Notes: generated from the letters alone by a model not told the origin. DNA of 64,000 nucleotides from Candidatus Pantoea haifensis (GCA_018842655.1 JAGTWN010000004.1:3286001-3350000), one strand, 5' to 3'; numbered from the stretch's first letter, positions 49,595 to 59,846 are shown. Numbers and translations are program-made.

Positions 49595-50491
49595 ATGGAT
49601 AACAGCGATAACCTGACCGCCATGATGTTATTTGCGCGCGTGGTGGAGTTGCAAAGTTTCAGTGCGGCAGCGCGGGCGCTGGGCTTATCAAAATCACACG
49701 TCAGTCGCGAAATTGCCCGACTTGAAGTGCGACTCGGCATCAGGCTGTTGCAGCGCACCACCCGCAAGATGGCGCTGACTGAACTGGGCCAGGCTTATTA
49801 TCCTTTCTGTGTACGCATGCTGGCCGAAATGCATCAGGCTGAAGCCTTCATACAGCAAGTACATCAACAATCTTCAAGCAATGTGCGGTTACAGGCACCG
49901 GTTACTTACGGTTGTCAGTGTGTTGTGCCGCCACTGAACCGCTTTTTACGCCGTCATCTGCACATTAATGTCGATCTGGATTTAACCGATCGTAACAGTG
50001 ATGTCATCAGTGAACGGGTTGATGTCGCCATTGTCATTCGCGCGCGAGCGCCGCAGCAGGGCAATTTTCGGGTACTCAGCGATATCGAGTGGGGGTTATA
50101 TGCCACACCGGGTTATCTGGCGCAGCGCCCGACAATAAATCATCCTGATATGTTGCCTCGCCACGATTTACTGATGTTTCATGGGCCGGCACACACAGCC
50201 GCGTTGCCTTTTCGCCGCGATAAGCAGCGATTAGCCGTGGAGGTTCGCAGCCGTTTTCGCGCAAATAATAGTATGGCGTTGTTAAACGCCGCCCTGGCGG
50301 GTAGCGGTATCGCCTATCTGCCATCTTATATGGCGCAGGATGCGGTGATGCGCGGCGACATTCAGCCGTTATTGCCTGAGTGGCAAATGGATCGTTTGCA
50401 AAGCTATTTGCTGTTGCATGAAGCCACACAGCCATCTTCGCCGATTGGCTTACTGTGCGATACGCTGGTTGCAGCATTAGCCACCCCTTGA
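49595..50491 (+). CDS. LysR-family transcriptional regulator
   Basis: A 298-residue regulator. An N-terminal winged helix (FARVVELQSFSAAARALGLS; KSHVSREIARLEVRLGIRLL) is followed by the two-lobed effector domain (LRAPVTYGCQ-type start near 90). It is of the DNA-binding type close to AaeR/DmlR-like members. An MFS drug-efflux-type gene follows 111 bp downstream in the same direction, and the microcin-like gene diverges upstream. Either could be its target. Ligand unknown. Confidence 0.86.
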   Translation: MDNSDNLTAMMLFARVVELQSFSAAARALGLSKSHVSREIARLEVRLGIRLLQRTTRKMALTELGQAYYPFCVRMLAEMHQAEAFIQQVHQQSSSNVRLQAPVTYGCQCVVPPLNRFLRRHLHINVDLDLTDRNSDVISERVDVAIVIRARAPQQGNFRVLSDIEWGLYATPGYLAQRPTINHPDMLPRHDLLMFHGPAHTAALPFRRDKQRLAVEVRSRFRANNSMALLNAALAGSGIAYLPSYMAQDAVMRGDIQPLLPEWQMDRLQSYLLLHEATQPSSPIGLLCDTLVAALATP

Positions 50492-50602
50492 TTGTTGCCA
50501 TATGACAACAGTAATGGCCAGCAGGTAATTATCTTGCCCTTACTGTTGTTGCGGAACCGCTATTGTTAGCCTGAATCCCTGATCATTATCGGGAAATTTG
50601 TT

Positions 50603-51820
50603 ATGGAACAGATACCGGCGGCGCCAGAATTTCAGCACTGGAAACGTAACCTGTGGGTATGCGTGTTGGGATCGTTTAGCACAATTGTGGCGATGACGTT
50701 GCTGCTGCCATTTTTGCCGCTTTATGTTCAGCAGCTCGGTATTAAAGAACCTGCTGCAATAGCGCGCTGGTCAGGTGCTGCTTATGGTGCCACTTTTTTC
50801 AGCGCCGCACTGACCGCGCCATTGTGGGGAAAACTGGCGGATCGCTATGGTCGCAAGTTGATGCTGATCCGCGCCAGTCTGGGTATGGCGGTTGCGATGT
50901 CACTGATTGGCATGGCAACCGCGCCGTGGCAGTTAGTGGCGCTGCGTTTGCTGGCTGGCTTACTGGGCGGTTACGCCTCGGGTTCAACAATTTTAGTCGC
51001 CTCGCAAACCCCTAAAGCGCAGACCGGCTGGGCGCTGGGCATCTTATCTTCCGGCATTATGGCCGGGAATGTGGTTGGGCCACTGCTCGGCGGTGTATTG
51101 CCTCCGCTGATTGGGATTCGGCACACCTTCTGGCTGACCGGTGCGGTGATTTTTCTCGCTTTTCTGGCGACCACATTTTTACTCAAAGAGGTGCCGCAAC
51201 AGAAGGGGGCTAAGAAAGCGAGTGCGGCGTCCGCCGAACGCACACCACCAGTCAATCACAGAGTTGTGCGATTAATGTGGCTGTCGGGCATGCTGCTTAT
51301 TTTTGCCAGCATGTCGATTGAGCCGATCATAACGTTGTATATCGGTGAATTTGTGCAGGGCGACCACGCCATTACCTTAATGGCGGGCTTAGTGATGTCT
51401 GCTGCTGCGCTGGGCAGCATTCTTTCTGCACCACGCCTGGGAAAACTGGCCGATCGTATTGGTCACTGGCGGGTGCTGACGGCGGGTTTGCTGATTTGCG
51501 CACTGTTGTTGATTCCACAGGCCTTGGTTACTGCAGCATGGCAGCTGGTGGTGCTGCGATTTCTCATGGGAATGGCGCTGGGAGGCTTGCTGCCCTGCAT
51601 CACCGCGATTATTCGTCACAACGTACCCGAGGCCCAGGTCGGGCGGATGTTAGGGTATTCAACATCAGCGCAATATATTGGCCAGGTCAGCGGCCCGCTG
51701 TTTGGCGGATTTGTTGGCGGTGCGTTTGGACTGCGGCCCGTGTTTTTCGCAACCAGCCTGGTGATGGCTCTCTGTGGCTGGCTGAACTGGCGCCGCAGTC
51801 AAAAAGTTGATGAAAAGTGA
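50603..51820 (+). CDS. MFS multidrug-type efflux transporter
   Basis: A 405-residue, 12-helix DHA1-type exporter. Conserved loops are APLWGKLADRYGRKLMLIRA (motif A, residues about 72-91) and GILSSGIMAGNVVGPLLGG (motif C, about 149-167), the latter typical of antiporters. A charged central loop (QQKGAKKASAASAERT) separates the halves. The gene probably belongs with the LysR regulator upstream. Drug specificity cannot be read from the sequence. It is convergent with gcd. Confidence 0.84.
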   Translation: MEQIPAAPEFQHWKRNLWVCVLGSFSTIVAMTLLLPFLPLYVQQLGIKEPAAIARWSGAAYGATFFSAALTAPLWGKLADRYGRKLMLIRASLGMAVAMSLIGMATAPWQLVALRLLAGLLGGYASGSTILVASQTPKAQTGWALGILSSGIMAGNVVGPLLGGVLPPLIGIRHTFWLTGAVIFLAFLATTFLLKEVPQQKGAKKASAASAERTPPVNHRVVRLMWLSGMLLIFASMSIEPIITLYIGEFVQGDHAITLMAGLVMSAAALGSILSAPRLGKLADRIGHWRVLTAGLLICALLLIPQALVTAAWQLVVLRFLMGMALGGLLPCITAIIRHNVPEAQVGRMLGYSTSAQYIGQVSGPLFGGFVGGAFGLRPVFFATSLVMALCGWLNWRRSQKVDEK

Positions 51821-51858
51821 GCGGGGAAGGCAAAAACGTGACTCACTAAAAAACGAAA

Positions 51859-51880
51859 AAGGCGGACCGAAGTCCGCCTT
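51859..51880 (-). terminator. gcd terminator
   Basis: The stem AAGGCGGAC/GTCCGCCTT, loop CGAA. On the minus strand it is followed by TTTCGTTTTTTAG. It can also stop the convergent MFS transcript weakly. Confidence 0.88.
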
Positions 51881-51901
51881 GTCTACTCGCTTAATGCATG
51901 A

Positions 51902-54291
51902 TTATTTGCTGTCTGGCAGCGCGTAGGCAATCACATAATCACCCAGCTTAGTCCCAAACGAGCCATGACCACCTGCCGCAATGACAACGTACTGCTTGCC
52001 ATTCACTTCATAGGTCATTGGTGTCGCCTGGCCGCCTGCTGGCAGACGTGCTTGCCACAGCATTTCACCGGTATCGGTGCTGAATGCGCGCAGGTAGTTA
52101 TCCGCAGTCGCACCAATGAAGAATACCTTGCCGGCGGTGGTGATTGGCCCACCCAGCATTGGCATACCCATCTTGAACGGTAACGGAACTGGTGCGCTGT
52201 CGCGAACGGTACCGATACGTTTTTTCCACACGACATCATTGGTTTTCAGATCAACGGCTGAAACGTAACCCCACGCTGGTTGCTTACACGGCAGACCAAA
52301 CGGTGACAGGAACGGGTTCAACTCAACGCCATAAGGCACGCCGTACTGTGGCTGAATACCGGTTTCAGTACCTGAACCGCCTTCGGCACCTTTCGGTGGC
52401 TCGATAGGGTTGCCCGGACCGCGTGGGATCAGTTTTGATACAAACGGCAGCGCCATAGGGTTAGCAATCGCAATCTGACGATGTGGATCAACCGCAATAC
52501 CGCCCCACTCGAACATGCCGAGGTTACCCGGGAACACCAGGGTTCCTTGCTCTGACGGTGGCGTGAATGGCCCTTCGTAGCGCAGGCGCTTGAAGATAAC
52601 GCGGCAGACCAGTTGGTCATACATTGTCGCGCCCCACATATCCTTGTCCGTCAGGTTCTGTTTTGGACGGAAGGTCAGCTCAGAGTAGGGCTGAGTAGCG
52701 GAAACGTAATCGCCTTTAGCTGCGCCTTGTGGAACCGGGGTTTCCGGTGCCGGAACAACAGGCTTGCCGGTACGGCGATCTAACACGAAAATGTTACCGG
52801 TTTTGGCTGGAGCATAAACAACCGGAACCGTGTTGCCCGCTTTGTCGGTGATATCAGCCAGGGTTGGCTGTGAAGGCAGGTCCATATCCCACAGATCGTG
52901 ATGCACAGTCTGATATGACCACACCAGTTTACCGGTGGTTGCATTCAGCGCCAGCACGCTACTTGCGTAACGCTCCTGCTCTGGTGTGCGATTGCCACCC
53001 CAGATATCTGGCGTGGTAACGCCCATCGGCAGGTAAACGATATCCAGTTTCGGATCGTAAACCGCAGGTGCCCACGAGTTCGGCGAGTTCATGGTGAAGG
53101 TGTGTTCATCCGCCGGAATCGCGTTTGGATCTTTCGCGCCTGGATCAAACACCCACAACAGCTTACCGGTGTTCACGTCAAAGCCACGGATCACGCCTGA
53201 AGGTTCGCGGGTTGAGTAGTTATCGGTTACCGCGCCCGCCATCACAATCGTGGTATCGGTAATGACTGGCGGAGAAGTTGGCTCATACTGGCCCGGTGTG
53301 GTTACTGGCTGCTTGTGCTGCAGATCCAGTTCGCCGTTGTTGCCGAAAGCGGGGCAACGCGCGCCGGTGTCTGCATCAAGTGCGAACAGGCGACCATCGT
53401 TCACTGGCAGGTAGATGCGACGTGAGCACAGCGCAGGCTGGCTGTTTGCTGCATCGGCTGCGGCCGGAGCTTCATGGTAAGACACGCCACGGCAGGTAAT
53501 ATGCTGGAAGGTCGGGTTCGGCTTCAGGCCGGGATCAAATTTCCACTTCTGCTTACCGGTGGTCGCATCCAGCGCAAACAGGATTTGGTGCGGAGAGCAG
53601 AGATAAAGCGTGTCGCGAATTTTAATCGGCGTCACTTCATCAGTAATTTCACCCGGATCGTTTGGCGTTTTCAGATCGCCGGTCTGGAACTGCCAGGCAA
53701 CCTGAAGCTCTTTCACATTTTCATTGTTGATCTGCTTCAACGGAGAGAAACGTGTGCCCTGCTGATCACGAGCATAAGCTGGCCAGTCTCCATCGGGGAT
53801 ATTGCTCAGTGGCTGTGCCTGTGGTGCATTGTCGGCAGTGGCGGGCAGTGAACCGTTAACGACCTGTGGATCGTTAAAGACTGAGTAAGCCAGAACCACA
53901 ACGCTGGCAATTAACGCCACGCCCATTGCGCCCAGCGCGCCTTTACCGATGCTGTTAAAGCTACGATAAACAAACGGCAAGACCAGCCAGATGCCGAAGA
54001 TCACCAACACGTCGGTACGGGGGCCAGCGCCCAGAAGTCAGTACCGACTTCCCAGACACCCCACGCCAGCGTGGCGAGCAGCAGCAGAGCATAAACGATC
54101 AGCGCAGCACTGTTGCGACGCCAAATCAGGAAAGCGGTAATCAGCATTACTGCACCGCCGATGATGTAATACCAGGAACCTCCAATGGCGGCTAACCAAA
54201 TACCGCCAATCAGCATAAACGCGCCCGTCAGTGCCGCAAACAGCACCGTCAGGAAACGAATTACGCCGTAAGATGAGGAGTTTTTCCCCAT
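51902..54291 (-). CDS. gcd: PQQ-dependent glucose dehydrogenase Gcd, frameshifted
   Basis: A membrane-bound quinoprotein that oxidises glucose to gluconolactone in the periplasm and feeds electrons to ubiquinone. The N-terminal membrane domain (IRFLTVLFAALTGAFMLIGG to VGTDFWALAP) is in one frame. The PQQ propeller (DWPAYARDQQGTRFSPLKQI; YQTVHHDLWDMDLPSQPTL; GGQATPMTYEVNGKQYVVIA) is in another. One added C (plus-strand G run 54019-54023) gives LAPRTDVLVIFGIW and 796 residues, exactly the E. coli length. PQQ genes are not in the window. Product can be used by the gluconate dehydrogenase at 38.5-42.3 kb. Likely a sequencing deletion. Confidence 0.95.
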
Positions 54292-54560
54292 AATGTCGAC
54301 CTCGTTTCGTTGCCATAAAACACAAGAAAACAACCAGTTAGATTATTTTCAGTCATAAAAGTACGGATGGTTTAGGGTGTTCTTTTGTGACTCTTCCGCT
54401 AAGTCTGACTATCCCTGTGAAGTAAATGTTATAGCAAAAACGTTAAAAGGTTTGATCTTTTTAGCTTATTGCTCTTGGAGCTAAGAGTTCTACAACATTT
54501 TATGGGGTTATATGGTGTTTAAGAGCACGGCTGTGCCCTTTTAACGCAACGGCGTAGCAT

Positions 54561-55162
54561 TTACTTATTGTCCAACAGTTCACCTGCCGAACGCTGATGT
54601 TGCCAGCCACTAATATTTAGCGTAGCAAACTGTTCGGGTGACAAAGTGGGTTCATGACTGCGCACAATGACTTCTGCACCACGTTCACGAAACGGCTCCA
54701 TAAAAAAAGGAAAAGTAAACTTTTGATAATTCTCATTAAAGAAACTTTCACTGAGCACGATGCCTGAAAACGGAAAATTTTTGAGTAAACGCCAGTCCGC
54801 GCCTGGTGGCGCAAAATCATAAAGCCAAAAGCTAAATTTCTTTGTTAATTCAAGCAGTGCCACTGAATGTGCTTTTAAACTCAGATAATTAATTCCCAGG
54901 CGAACCCGGGGATTTTGTAAATGAGCATAGGCGTCAGGCACCTTTAAAAGGCCCTGTAACCTCATTTCATCAAACGGAATAATCATTAATGCCGCTTCAG
55001 TGGCAAGTTGATTATGTAAGGAAATAATGTTGCATGTATTAAGTATATTTGAATTCCTGGGTCTAAAGAAATATAAGGCACGCTATAGCATATGCCAGCG
55101 ACATTTCTGTTAACGTGATGAATGGCTTCGGTAACATAAGGGTTGTATAAAGTGTTTTTCAT
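54561..55162 (-). CDS. Uncharacterised protein, possibly a divergent EAL-like domain, frameshifted
   Basis: As read, the last 141 residues (IIPFDEMRLQGLLKVPDAYA... to SAGELLDNK) are open. Upstream, the frame MKNTLYNPYVTEAIHHVNRN...VPYISLD joins it if one C is added on the minus strand (plus-strand G run 55059-55061), giving about 200 residues. The layout LSLKAHSVALLELTKKFSF...LKNFPFSGIVLSESFF...RERGAEVIVRS loosely recalls the second half of EAL domains, such as the non-catalytic YdiV. The EAL and DDFGTG catalytic signatures are absent. AT-rich surroundings suggest acquisition. Function unknown. Confidence 0.5.
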
Positions 55163-55575
55163 TATCTCTATGAAAATATTATTAAAATTTAATGGTTATT
55201 TATTATTGATATAAGCGAGGTGTTAAATAAAAAAAGCGGGTAAATATAGATCACTTCTCTAAATTAAATCACTCTTTTTTAAAAGTTGTATAGCGATGAC
55301 ATCTTTTTAACGCGCACGATAAATAGAAAGTGAGTGTCCGAATGATTACGCGAAATAGAGGCAAAAAGCAGGATGGCCAGACGGTTAATAATGCATAAGC
55401 GGCCAGCGCGTTTAACTGCGTGAATTTTAACGCGACTCGCACAACCTGCTGTTGCCTGTTTTGGTAAATTGACGCACCCTAAAAACCACGTTATTGCGCC
55501 TGAGCAAAAAACAGATAACACCGCACGACGATGCGGGAAAGGCCGTTATGGCTCGCGTTCAAAAGGGATAAAAAT
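55163..55575. other. AT-rich intergenic region (413 bp)
   Basis: No gene is supported. It separates the EAL-like gene from the EntS-like transporter and probably contains promoters for both, but I cannot assign boxes. Confidence 0.45.
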
Positions 55576-56817
55576 ATGGGATTTATGGCATCGGCAGCGG
55601 AAGATTCACTGCTGCGACATCGTGCGTTTGTGGCGTTTTGGCTGGCGCGCACCTGCTCATCGTTTGGCTTTCAGATGTTCTCGGTCGCGATTAGCTGGCA
55701 AATTTATGCACTCACTAACAGTGCCTTAGCACTGGGGATGATTGGTTTAATGCAGTTCCTGCCGTCAGTTTTACTGGCGCTGCCTGCCGGACATCTCGCC
55801 GATCAGTTTGATCGGCGTCGCATTGTACTGCTGAGCCAGATGATTGAATTTGCGGCGTTAGTTGCACTGGTGTTATTAGCCCTGTTTGACGGGGCAGATA
55901 AAATGGCGTTGTGGGGGCTGGTATTTATGATTTCCGTGGCGAAGGCGCTGGAATGGCCAGCCATGTCCTCAATGTTGCCTGCGCTGGTGCCGCCCTCAAT
56001 GCTGGCACGCGCCATGGCCTCCAATGCTGTCGGCGGGCAAGCTGCGGTTATTGTCGGCCCGACGCTGGGCGGGTTGTTGTATGTCGCCGGGCCGGATGTC
56101 GTGTATGGCGTGTCCGGGCTGTTTTATTTGATTTCGTTGATTCTGGTCAGCTGTCTGCGCTATGAACGTCCACCGCAAACCCGTTTGCCGATGAACATGA
56201 AAAATTTGTTTGCTGGCGTACGTTTTATTCGTGAGCGTAAAGATGTGCTTGGCGTAATCTCACTCGATCTGTTTGCTGTGCTGCTGGGCGGTGCCACGGC
56301 GCTATTGCCGATCTTTGCCAAAGACATCCTGCATACTGGCCCGTGGGGATTAGGTATGCTGCGTGGCGCACCGTCGGTCGGCGCACTGCTGGTTGGTTTA
56401 TGGCTGAGCCGTAATAAGCTTGAAAAGCATGTCGGTATGATTATGTTTGGCTCGGTTGCGGGCTTTGGCGTTGCCACGCTGGTGTTTGCGCTTTCCAGCC
56501 AGCTCTGGCTGTCGCTGATTGCCCTGGCGGCGCTCGGTGGGTTCGATATGGTGAGCATGGTTATTCGCGGTTCGCTGGTGCAGTTGGATACACCGGATGA
56601 TATGCGTGGGCGTGTGAATGCCGTGAACGCCATCTTTATTAATACCTCTAATCAGTTGGGTGAGTTTGAATCCGGTCTGCTGGCGGCGTGGCTGGGCGCA
56701 GCACCCGCAGCGGCAGTGGGCGGTATTGGTACGCTGATTGTGGTGGCGCTGTGGATGAAGCTGTTTCCACATTTACGTAAACGACAAAAGCTTGAAAACG
56801 AAGGCACAGTAAACTGA
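55576..56817 (+). CDS. EntS-like MFS transporter (MFS_3 family)
   Basis: A 413-residue, 12-helix exporter of the MFS_3 group that contains the enterobactin exporter EntS (FVAFWLARTCSSFGFQMFSV; PAGHLADQFDRRRIVLLSQ; LPALVPPSMLARAMASNAVG; DTPDDMRGRVNAVNAIF). No siderophore genes are nearby, so the substrate is open. I start at ATG 55576 (GFMASAAEDSLLRHR), with AGGGAT upstream. A BadF-type sugar kinase follows 21 bp downstream, which suggests an operon. Confidence 0.8.
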   Translation: MGFMASAAEDSLLRHRAFVAFWLARTCSSFGFQMFSVAISWQIYALTNSALALGMIGLMQFLPSVLLALPAGHLADQFDRRRIVLLSQMIEFAALVALVLLALFDGADKMALWGLVFMISVAKALEWPAMSSMLPALVPPSMLARAMASNAVGGQAAVIVGPTLGGLLYVAGPDVVYGVSGLFYLISLILVSCLRYERPPQTRLPMNMKNLFAGVRFIRERKDVLGVISLDLFAVLLGGATALLPIFAKDILHTGPWGLGMLRGAPSVGALLVGLWLSRNKLEKHVGMIMFGSVAGFGVATLVFALSSQLWLSLIALAALGGFDMVSMVIRGSLVQLDTPDDMRGRVNAVNAIFINTSNQLGEFESGLLAAWLGAAPAAAVGGIGTLIVVALWMKLFPHLRKRQKLENEGTVN

Positions 56818-56838
56818 CAAAATGAACAGGATCACACC

Positions 56839-57717
56839 ATGAAATTGCCGTTACTTCTCGGTATTGATGGCGGCGGAACGCGCTGTCGGGCGCGTTTAAC
56901 AGACAGTAAAGGCGCATGGCTGGCAGAGGCAGAGGGCGGTTCGGCAAACGTTTTTTCTGGCTTTGACGCTGCCATTAACGTCATGGAAGCATTAATTGCA
57001 GATGTCATACAACAGGCGGGATTCTCTGTCGCGCACTTGAGCGAAACCCATATTGTTGCAGGCTTAGCGGGCGCGAATGTGGATTCGGTTGCACAGCGTT
57101 TAAAAGCCTGGCGGCCAGCCTGTGCGTCATTGCGTCTGTTAACGGACGTCGAAACTGCCTGCCTGGGCGCGCATGGCGGTCAGCCTGGTGCAGTATTCAT
57201 TGTCGGCACCGGCAGCCAGGGAGCCTGTTGGGACGGCAGCGAATTTACCTTATCAGGCGGATGGGGATTTGCACTTTCTGACCTGGGCTCGGGTGCAGCG
57301 TTAGGGCACCGGGCGCTGCGGCTCGCATTGCTGGCGCATGAAGCCATCGTTGCGCCTTCGCCATTAACCCATAACATCATGGCGCACTATCAACACAGCG
57401 CCGAGGCAATGCTTTTATGGACGCAGCAGGCGACACCAGCAGACTGGGCGCGAATTGTGCCCGAGGTGTTCAGTGCAGCGCAACAGGGCGATGTTCATGG
57501 CGAGGCGCTGGTAAAACAAACGGCGCAGGATATTGCGCTGATGGTTCAACCGCTCCTTCAGCGCCAGCCGGGAAAACTGGCGTTGATGGGAGGATTAGCG
57601 CAGCCGATTAAGGCGTGGCTTCCGGCTGATATCCAGGACGTTTTAGTCATGCCGCAGCAGGATGCGTTAACCGGGGCGTTGTATCTGGCACAGCAGCACG
57701 CCAGCAACAGTCTGTAA
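56839..57717 (+). CDS. BadF/BadG-type ATPase, N-acetylglucosamine/glucosamine kinase-like
   Basis: A 292-residue member of the actin-like ATPase superfamily. Phosphate-1 motif LLGIDGGGTRCRARL (residues 6-20), phosphate-2 VFIVGTGSQGACW (near 120), the GGWGFALSDLGSGAALGHRA sugar-binding segment and the adenosine motif LALMGGLAQP (near 247) are all present. This matches GspK/NAGK-like kinases, which phosphorylate glucosamine or GlcNAc from chitin or cell-wall turnover. It probably shares a transcript with the upstream MFS gene. Sugar specificity is inferred. Confidence 0.8.
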   Translation: MKLPLLLGIDGGGTRCRARLTDSKGAWLAEAEGGSANVFSGFDAAINVMEALIADVIQQAGFSVAHLSETHIVAGLAGANVDSVAQRLKAWRPACASLRLLTDVETACLGAHGGQPGAVFIVGTGSQGACWDGSEFTLSGGWGFALSDLGSGAALGHRALRLALLAHEAIVAPSPLTHNIMAHYQHSAEAMLLWTQQATPADWARIVPEVFSAAQQGDVHGEALVKQTAQDIALMVQPLLQRQPGKLALMGGLAQPIKAWLPADIQDVLVMPQQDALTGALYLAQQHASNSL

Positions 57718-57722
57718 AAGTC

Positions 57723-57757
57723 TTTACGCTGCCAGGCTTTTCTTCTGGCAGCGTAAA
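57723..57757. terminator. Bidirectional terminator between the kinase and dmlA genes
   Basis: A 13-bp perfect stem TTTACGCTGCCAG/CTGGCAGCGTAAA with a nine-base T-rich loop, between convergent genes. Confidence 0.8.
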
Positions 57758-57760
57758 CCA

Positions 57761-58843
57761 TCAGAGTGCAGCAGCAATGGCGGCACCCAATTCTTCCGTG
57801 CTGGCTGAGCCACCCAGATCGCGCGTCAGATTTTCACCTGACGCCAGCGTGCGCTCAATCGCATCCAGCACCGCGTCACCCGCCTCTTTATAGCCAAGAT
57901 GTTCAAGCATCATCGCGCCACACCAAATCTGGCCGATTGGGTTAGCGATGCCTTTGCCGGCAATATCTGGTGCGGAGCCGTGAACCGGTTCGAACAGGCT
58001 GGGGAAATGGCCTTCCGGATTGATATTGGCTGAAGGCGCGATACCAATGGTGCCGGTGCAGGCAGGCCCCAGATCCGACAAAATATCGCCAAACAGGTTG
58101 CTGGCCACCACCACGTCAAACCAGTCGGGATGCAGCACAAAGTTAGCGGTTAAAATATCGATGTGATACTTGTCGACCTTCACTTCGGGATAGTGCTCGC
58201 CCATTGCTTCGACGCGGCTGTCCCAGTACGGCATAGTGATAGCGATGCCGTTGGATTTTGTCGCTGAAGTGAGATGTTTTTTCGGCCGACGCTGCGCCAG
58301 TTCATAAGCAAATTTCAGGATGCGATCAACGCCGGTGCGGGTCATGACCGTTTCCTGAATCACCACTTCGCGCTCGGTGCCGGGAAACATGGTGCCGCCA
58401 ACGCTGGAATATTCGCCTTCGGTGTTCTCACGCACCACATAAAAGTCGATGTCGCCGGGCTGACGGTTAGCCAGTGGCGCTTTGACGCCTGGCATCAGGC
58501 GCACCGGGCGCAGATTGACATACTGATCAAATTCGCGGCGGAACTGCAACAGCGATCCCCAGAGCGAAACGTGATCGGGTACGACATCTGGCCAGCCGAC
58601 TGCGCCAAAGTAAATCGCATCAAACGTTTTCAAATGGGGAAACCAGTCATCCGGTAACATTTTGCCGTGCTGCTGCCAGTATTCAGCACTGGCATAGTCA
58701 AACCATTCCCAGCGCAGCGGAATGTTAAATTTTTCTGCCGCGGCGTTCATGACGCGAATGCCTTCTGGCATCACTTCTTTACCAATACCGTCGCCGGGAA
58801 TAACCGCAATACGATGAATTTTCGTTGTCACAGGGTTTCTCAC
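57761..58843 (-). CDS. dmlA: D-malate/tartrate dehydrogenase DmlA type
   Basis: A 360-residue NAD-dependent beta-decarboxylating dehydrogenase that turns D-malate into pyruvate and CO2, and may accept tartrate. Family segments are IAVIPGDGIGKEVMPEGIRV, WGSLLQFRREFDQYVNLRPV, YVVRENTEGEYSSVGG, ATKSNGIAITMPYWDSR and SNLFGDILSDLGPACTGTIG. The frame opens with GTG at 58843; a second GTG at 58831 is also possible. It is divergent from a LysR gene, the same arrangement as E. coli dmlA-dmlR. Confidence 0.9.
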   Translation of the reverse strand: MRNPVTTKIHRIAVIPGDGIGKEVMPEGIRVMNAAAEKFNIPLRWEWFDYASAEYWQQHGKMLPDDWFPHLKTFDAIYFGAVGWPDVVPDHVSLWGSLLQFRREFDQYVNLRPVRLMPGVKAPLANRQPGDIDFYVVRENTEGEYSSVGGTMFPGTEREVVIQETVMTRTGVDRILKFAYELAQRRPKKHLTSATKSNGIAITMPYWDSRVEAMGEHYPEVKVDKYHIDILTANFVLHPDWFDVVVASNLFGDILSDLGPACTGTIGIAPSANINPEGHFPSLFEPVHGSAPDIAGKGIANPIGQIWCGAMMLEHLGYKEAGDAVLDAIERTLASGENLTRDLGGSASTEELGAAIAAAL

Positions 58844-58916
58844 AGGTTGATGTTCGAATAATAAGCGCAGTATAACGGTGCATTCCGGGGAAATAATTAG
58901 CCTGAAATTTAAACCA

Positions 58917-59846
58917 ATGTTGAATCAAAGTAGAGCATCACGCACATCAACTGACGATTTGGCTTTCTTTGTACGCATCGCCACGCTGGGAAGTTTGACC
59001 GCAGCCGCCAGAGAGTGGGGCTTATCGCTGGCAGCCGTCAGCAAACGGCTCAGTTTGCTGGAACAGCGGTTAGGTGTGCAGCTATTACGCCGCACCACGC
59101 GGCGGCTGGATCTGACGCCTGAAGGGAAGCGTTATCTTGAGGGTGCACGCCCGTTGTTAGATCAATTGCTGGCGCTGGAAGAAACCGTAAGCGGAGAAAC
59201 GGCACAGTTGCGCGGCACGCTGAACATCAATGCATCATTTGGCTTTGGCCGCCGCCATATCGCGCCTTGCGTTTCGGCATTTGCGGCGCAGCATCCTGAA
59301 CTGGCACTCTCGCTGCAACTCAGCAGTCAGCCGCTTAACTTTCTTGATGCGCATGTGGATGTCGATATCCGCGTAGGCGTGCCGCCAGATTCGCGGCTGG
59401 TGGCACGCAAATTGCGCACCAATCCTCGTGTACTGTGCTGCTCCCCGGCTTATGCGGCGCAACGGGGTTTGCCGCAGACGATTAGCGAACTGGCGCAGCA
59501 TAATTGTATTTTGCTGCGTCAGTATGAAAGTGATTTTGCGCTGTGGCGCTTCATATCGGGCGAGGAGAGTATTACGCAGAAAGTGCGGGGTAGCCTGATC
59601 ACGAATGATGGCGAAGTTGCGATGCGTATGGCGCTGGATGGTCACGGTATTTTGTTGCGCTCATGGTGGGATGCGCAGCACAGCATTGTGTCAGGCGATC
59701 TGCTGCATCTCTTACCGGAGTGGCATGCCCCGGATGGTGACATTTTTGCTGTCTGGCAGTCACAGCGCCAGCTTCCGTCACGTATCAGCATGTTTGTTGA
59801 TTTTTTGCAGCAGGCGCTGAGCGAAGAGAGAGAAGAGCTGGCCTGA
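58917..59846 (+). CDS. dmlR: LysR-family regulator, DmlR-like
   Basis: About 309 residues. An N-terminal winged helix (FFVRIATLGSLTAAAREWGL; SLAAVSKRLSLLEQRLGVQL) precedes an effector domain (LNINASFGFGRRHIAPCVSA; DVDIRVGVPPDSRLVARKL). It is divergent from dmlA by about 74 bp, so it is probably its D-malate-responsive activator. ATG 58917 is taken as the start, but GTG at 58878 is in frame and cannot be ruled out. Confidence 0.83.
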   Translation: MLNQSRASRTSTDDLAFFVRIATLGSLTAAAREWGLSLAAVSKRLSLLEQRLGVQLLRRTTRRLDLTPEGKRYLEGARPLLDQLLALEETVSGETAQLRGTLNINASFGFGRRHIAPCVSAFAAQHPELALSLQLSSQPLNFLDAHVDVDIRVGVPPDSRLVARKLRTNPRVLCCSPAYAAQRGLPQTISELAQHNCILLRQYESDFALWRFISGEESITQKVRGSLITNDGEVAMRMALDGHGILLRSWWDAQHSIVSGDLLHLLPEWHAPDGDIFAVWQSQRQLPSRISMFVDFLQQALSEEREELA

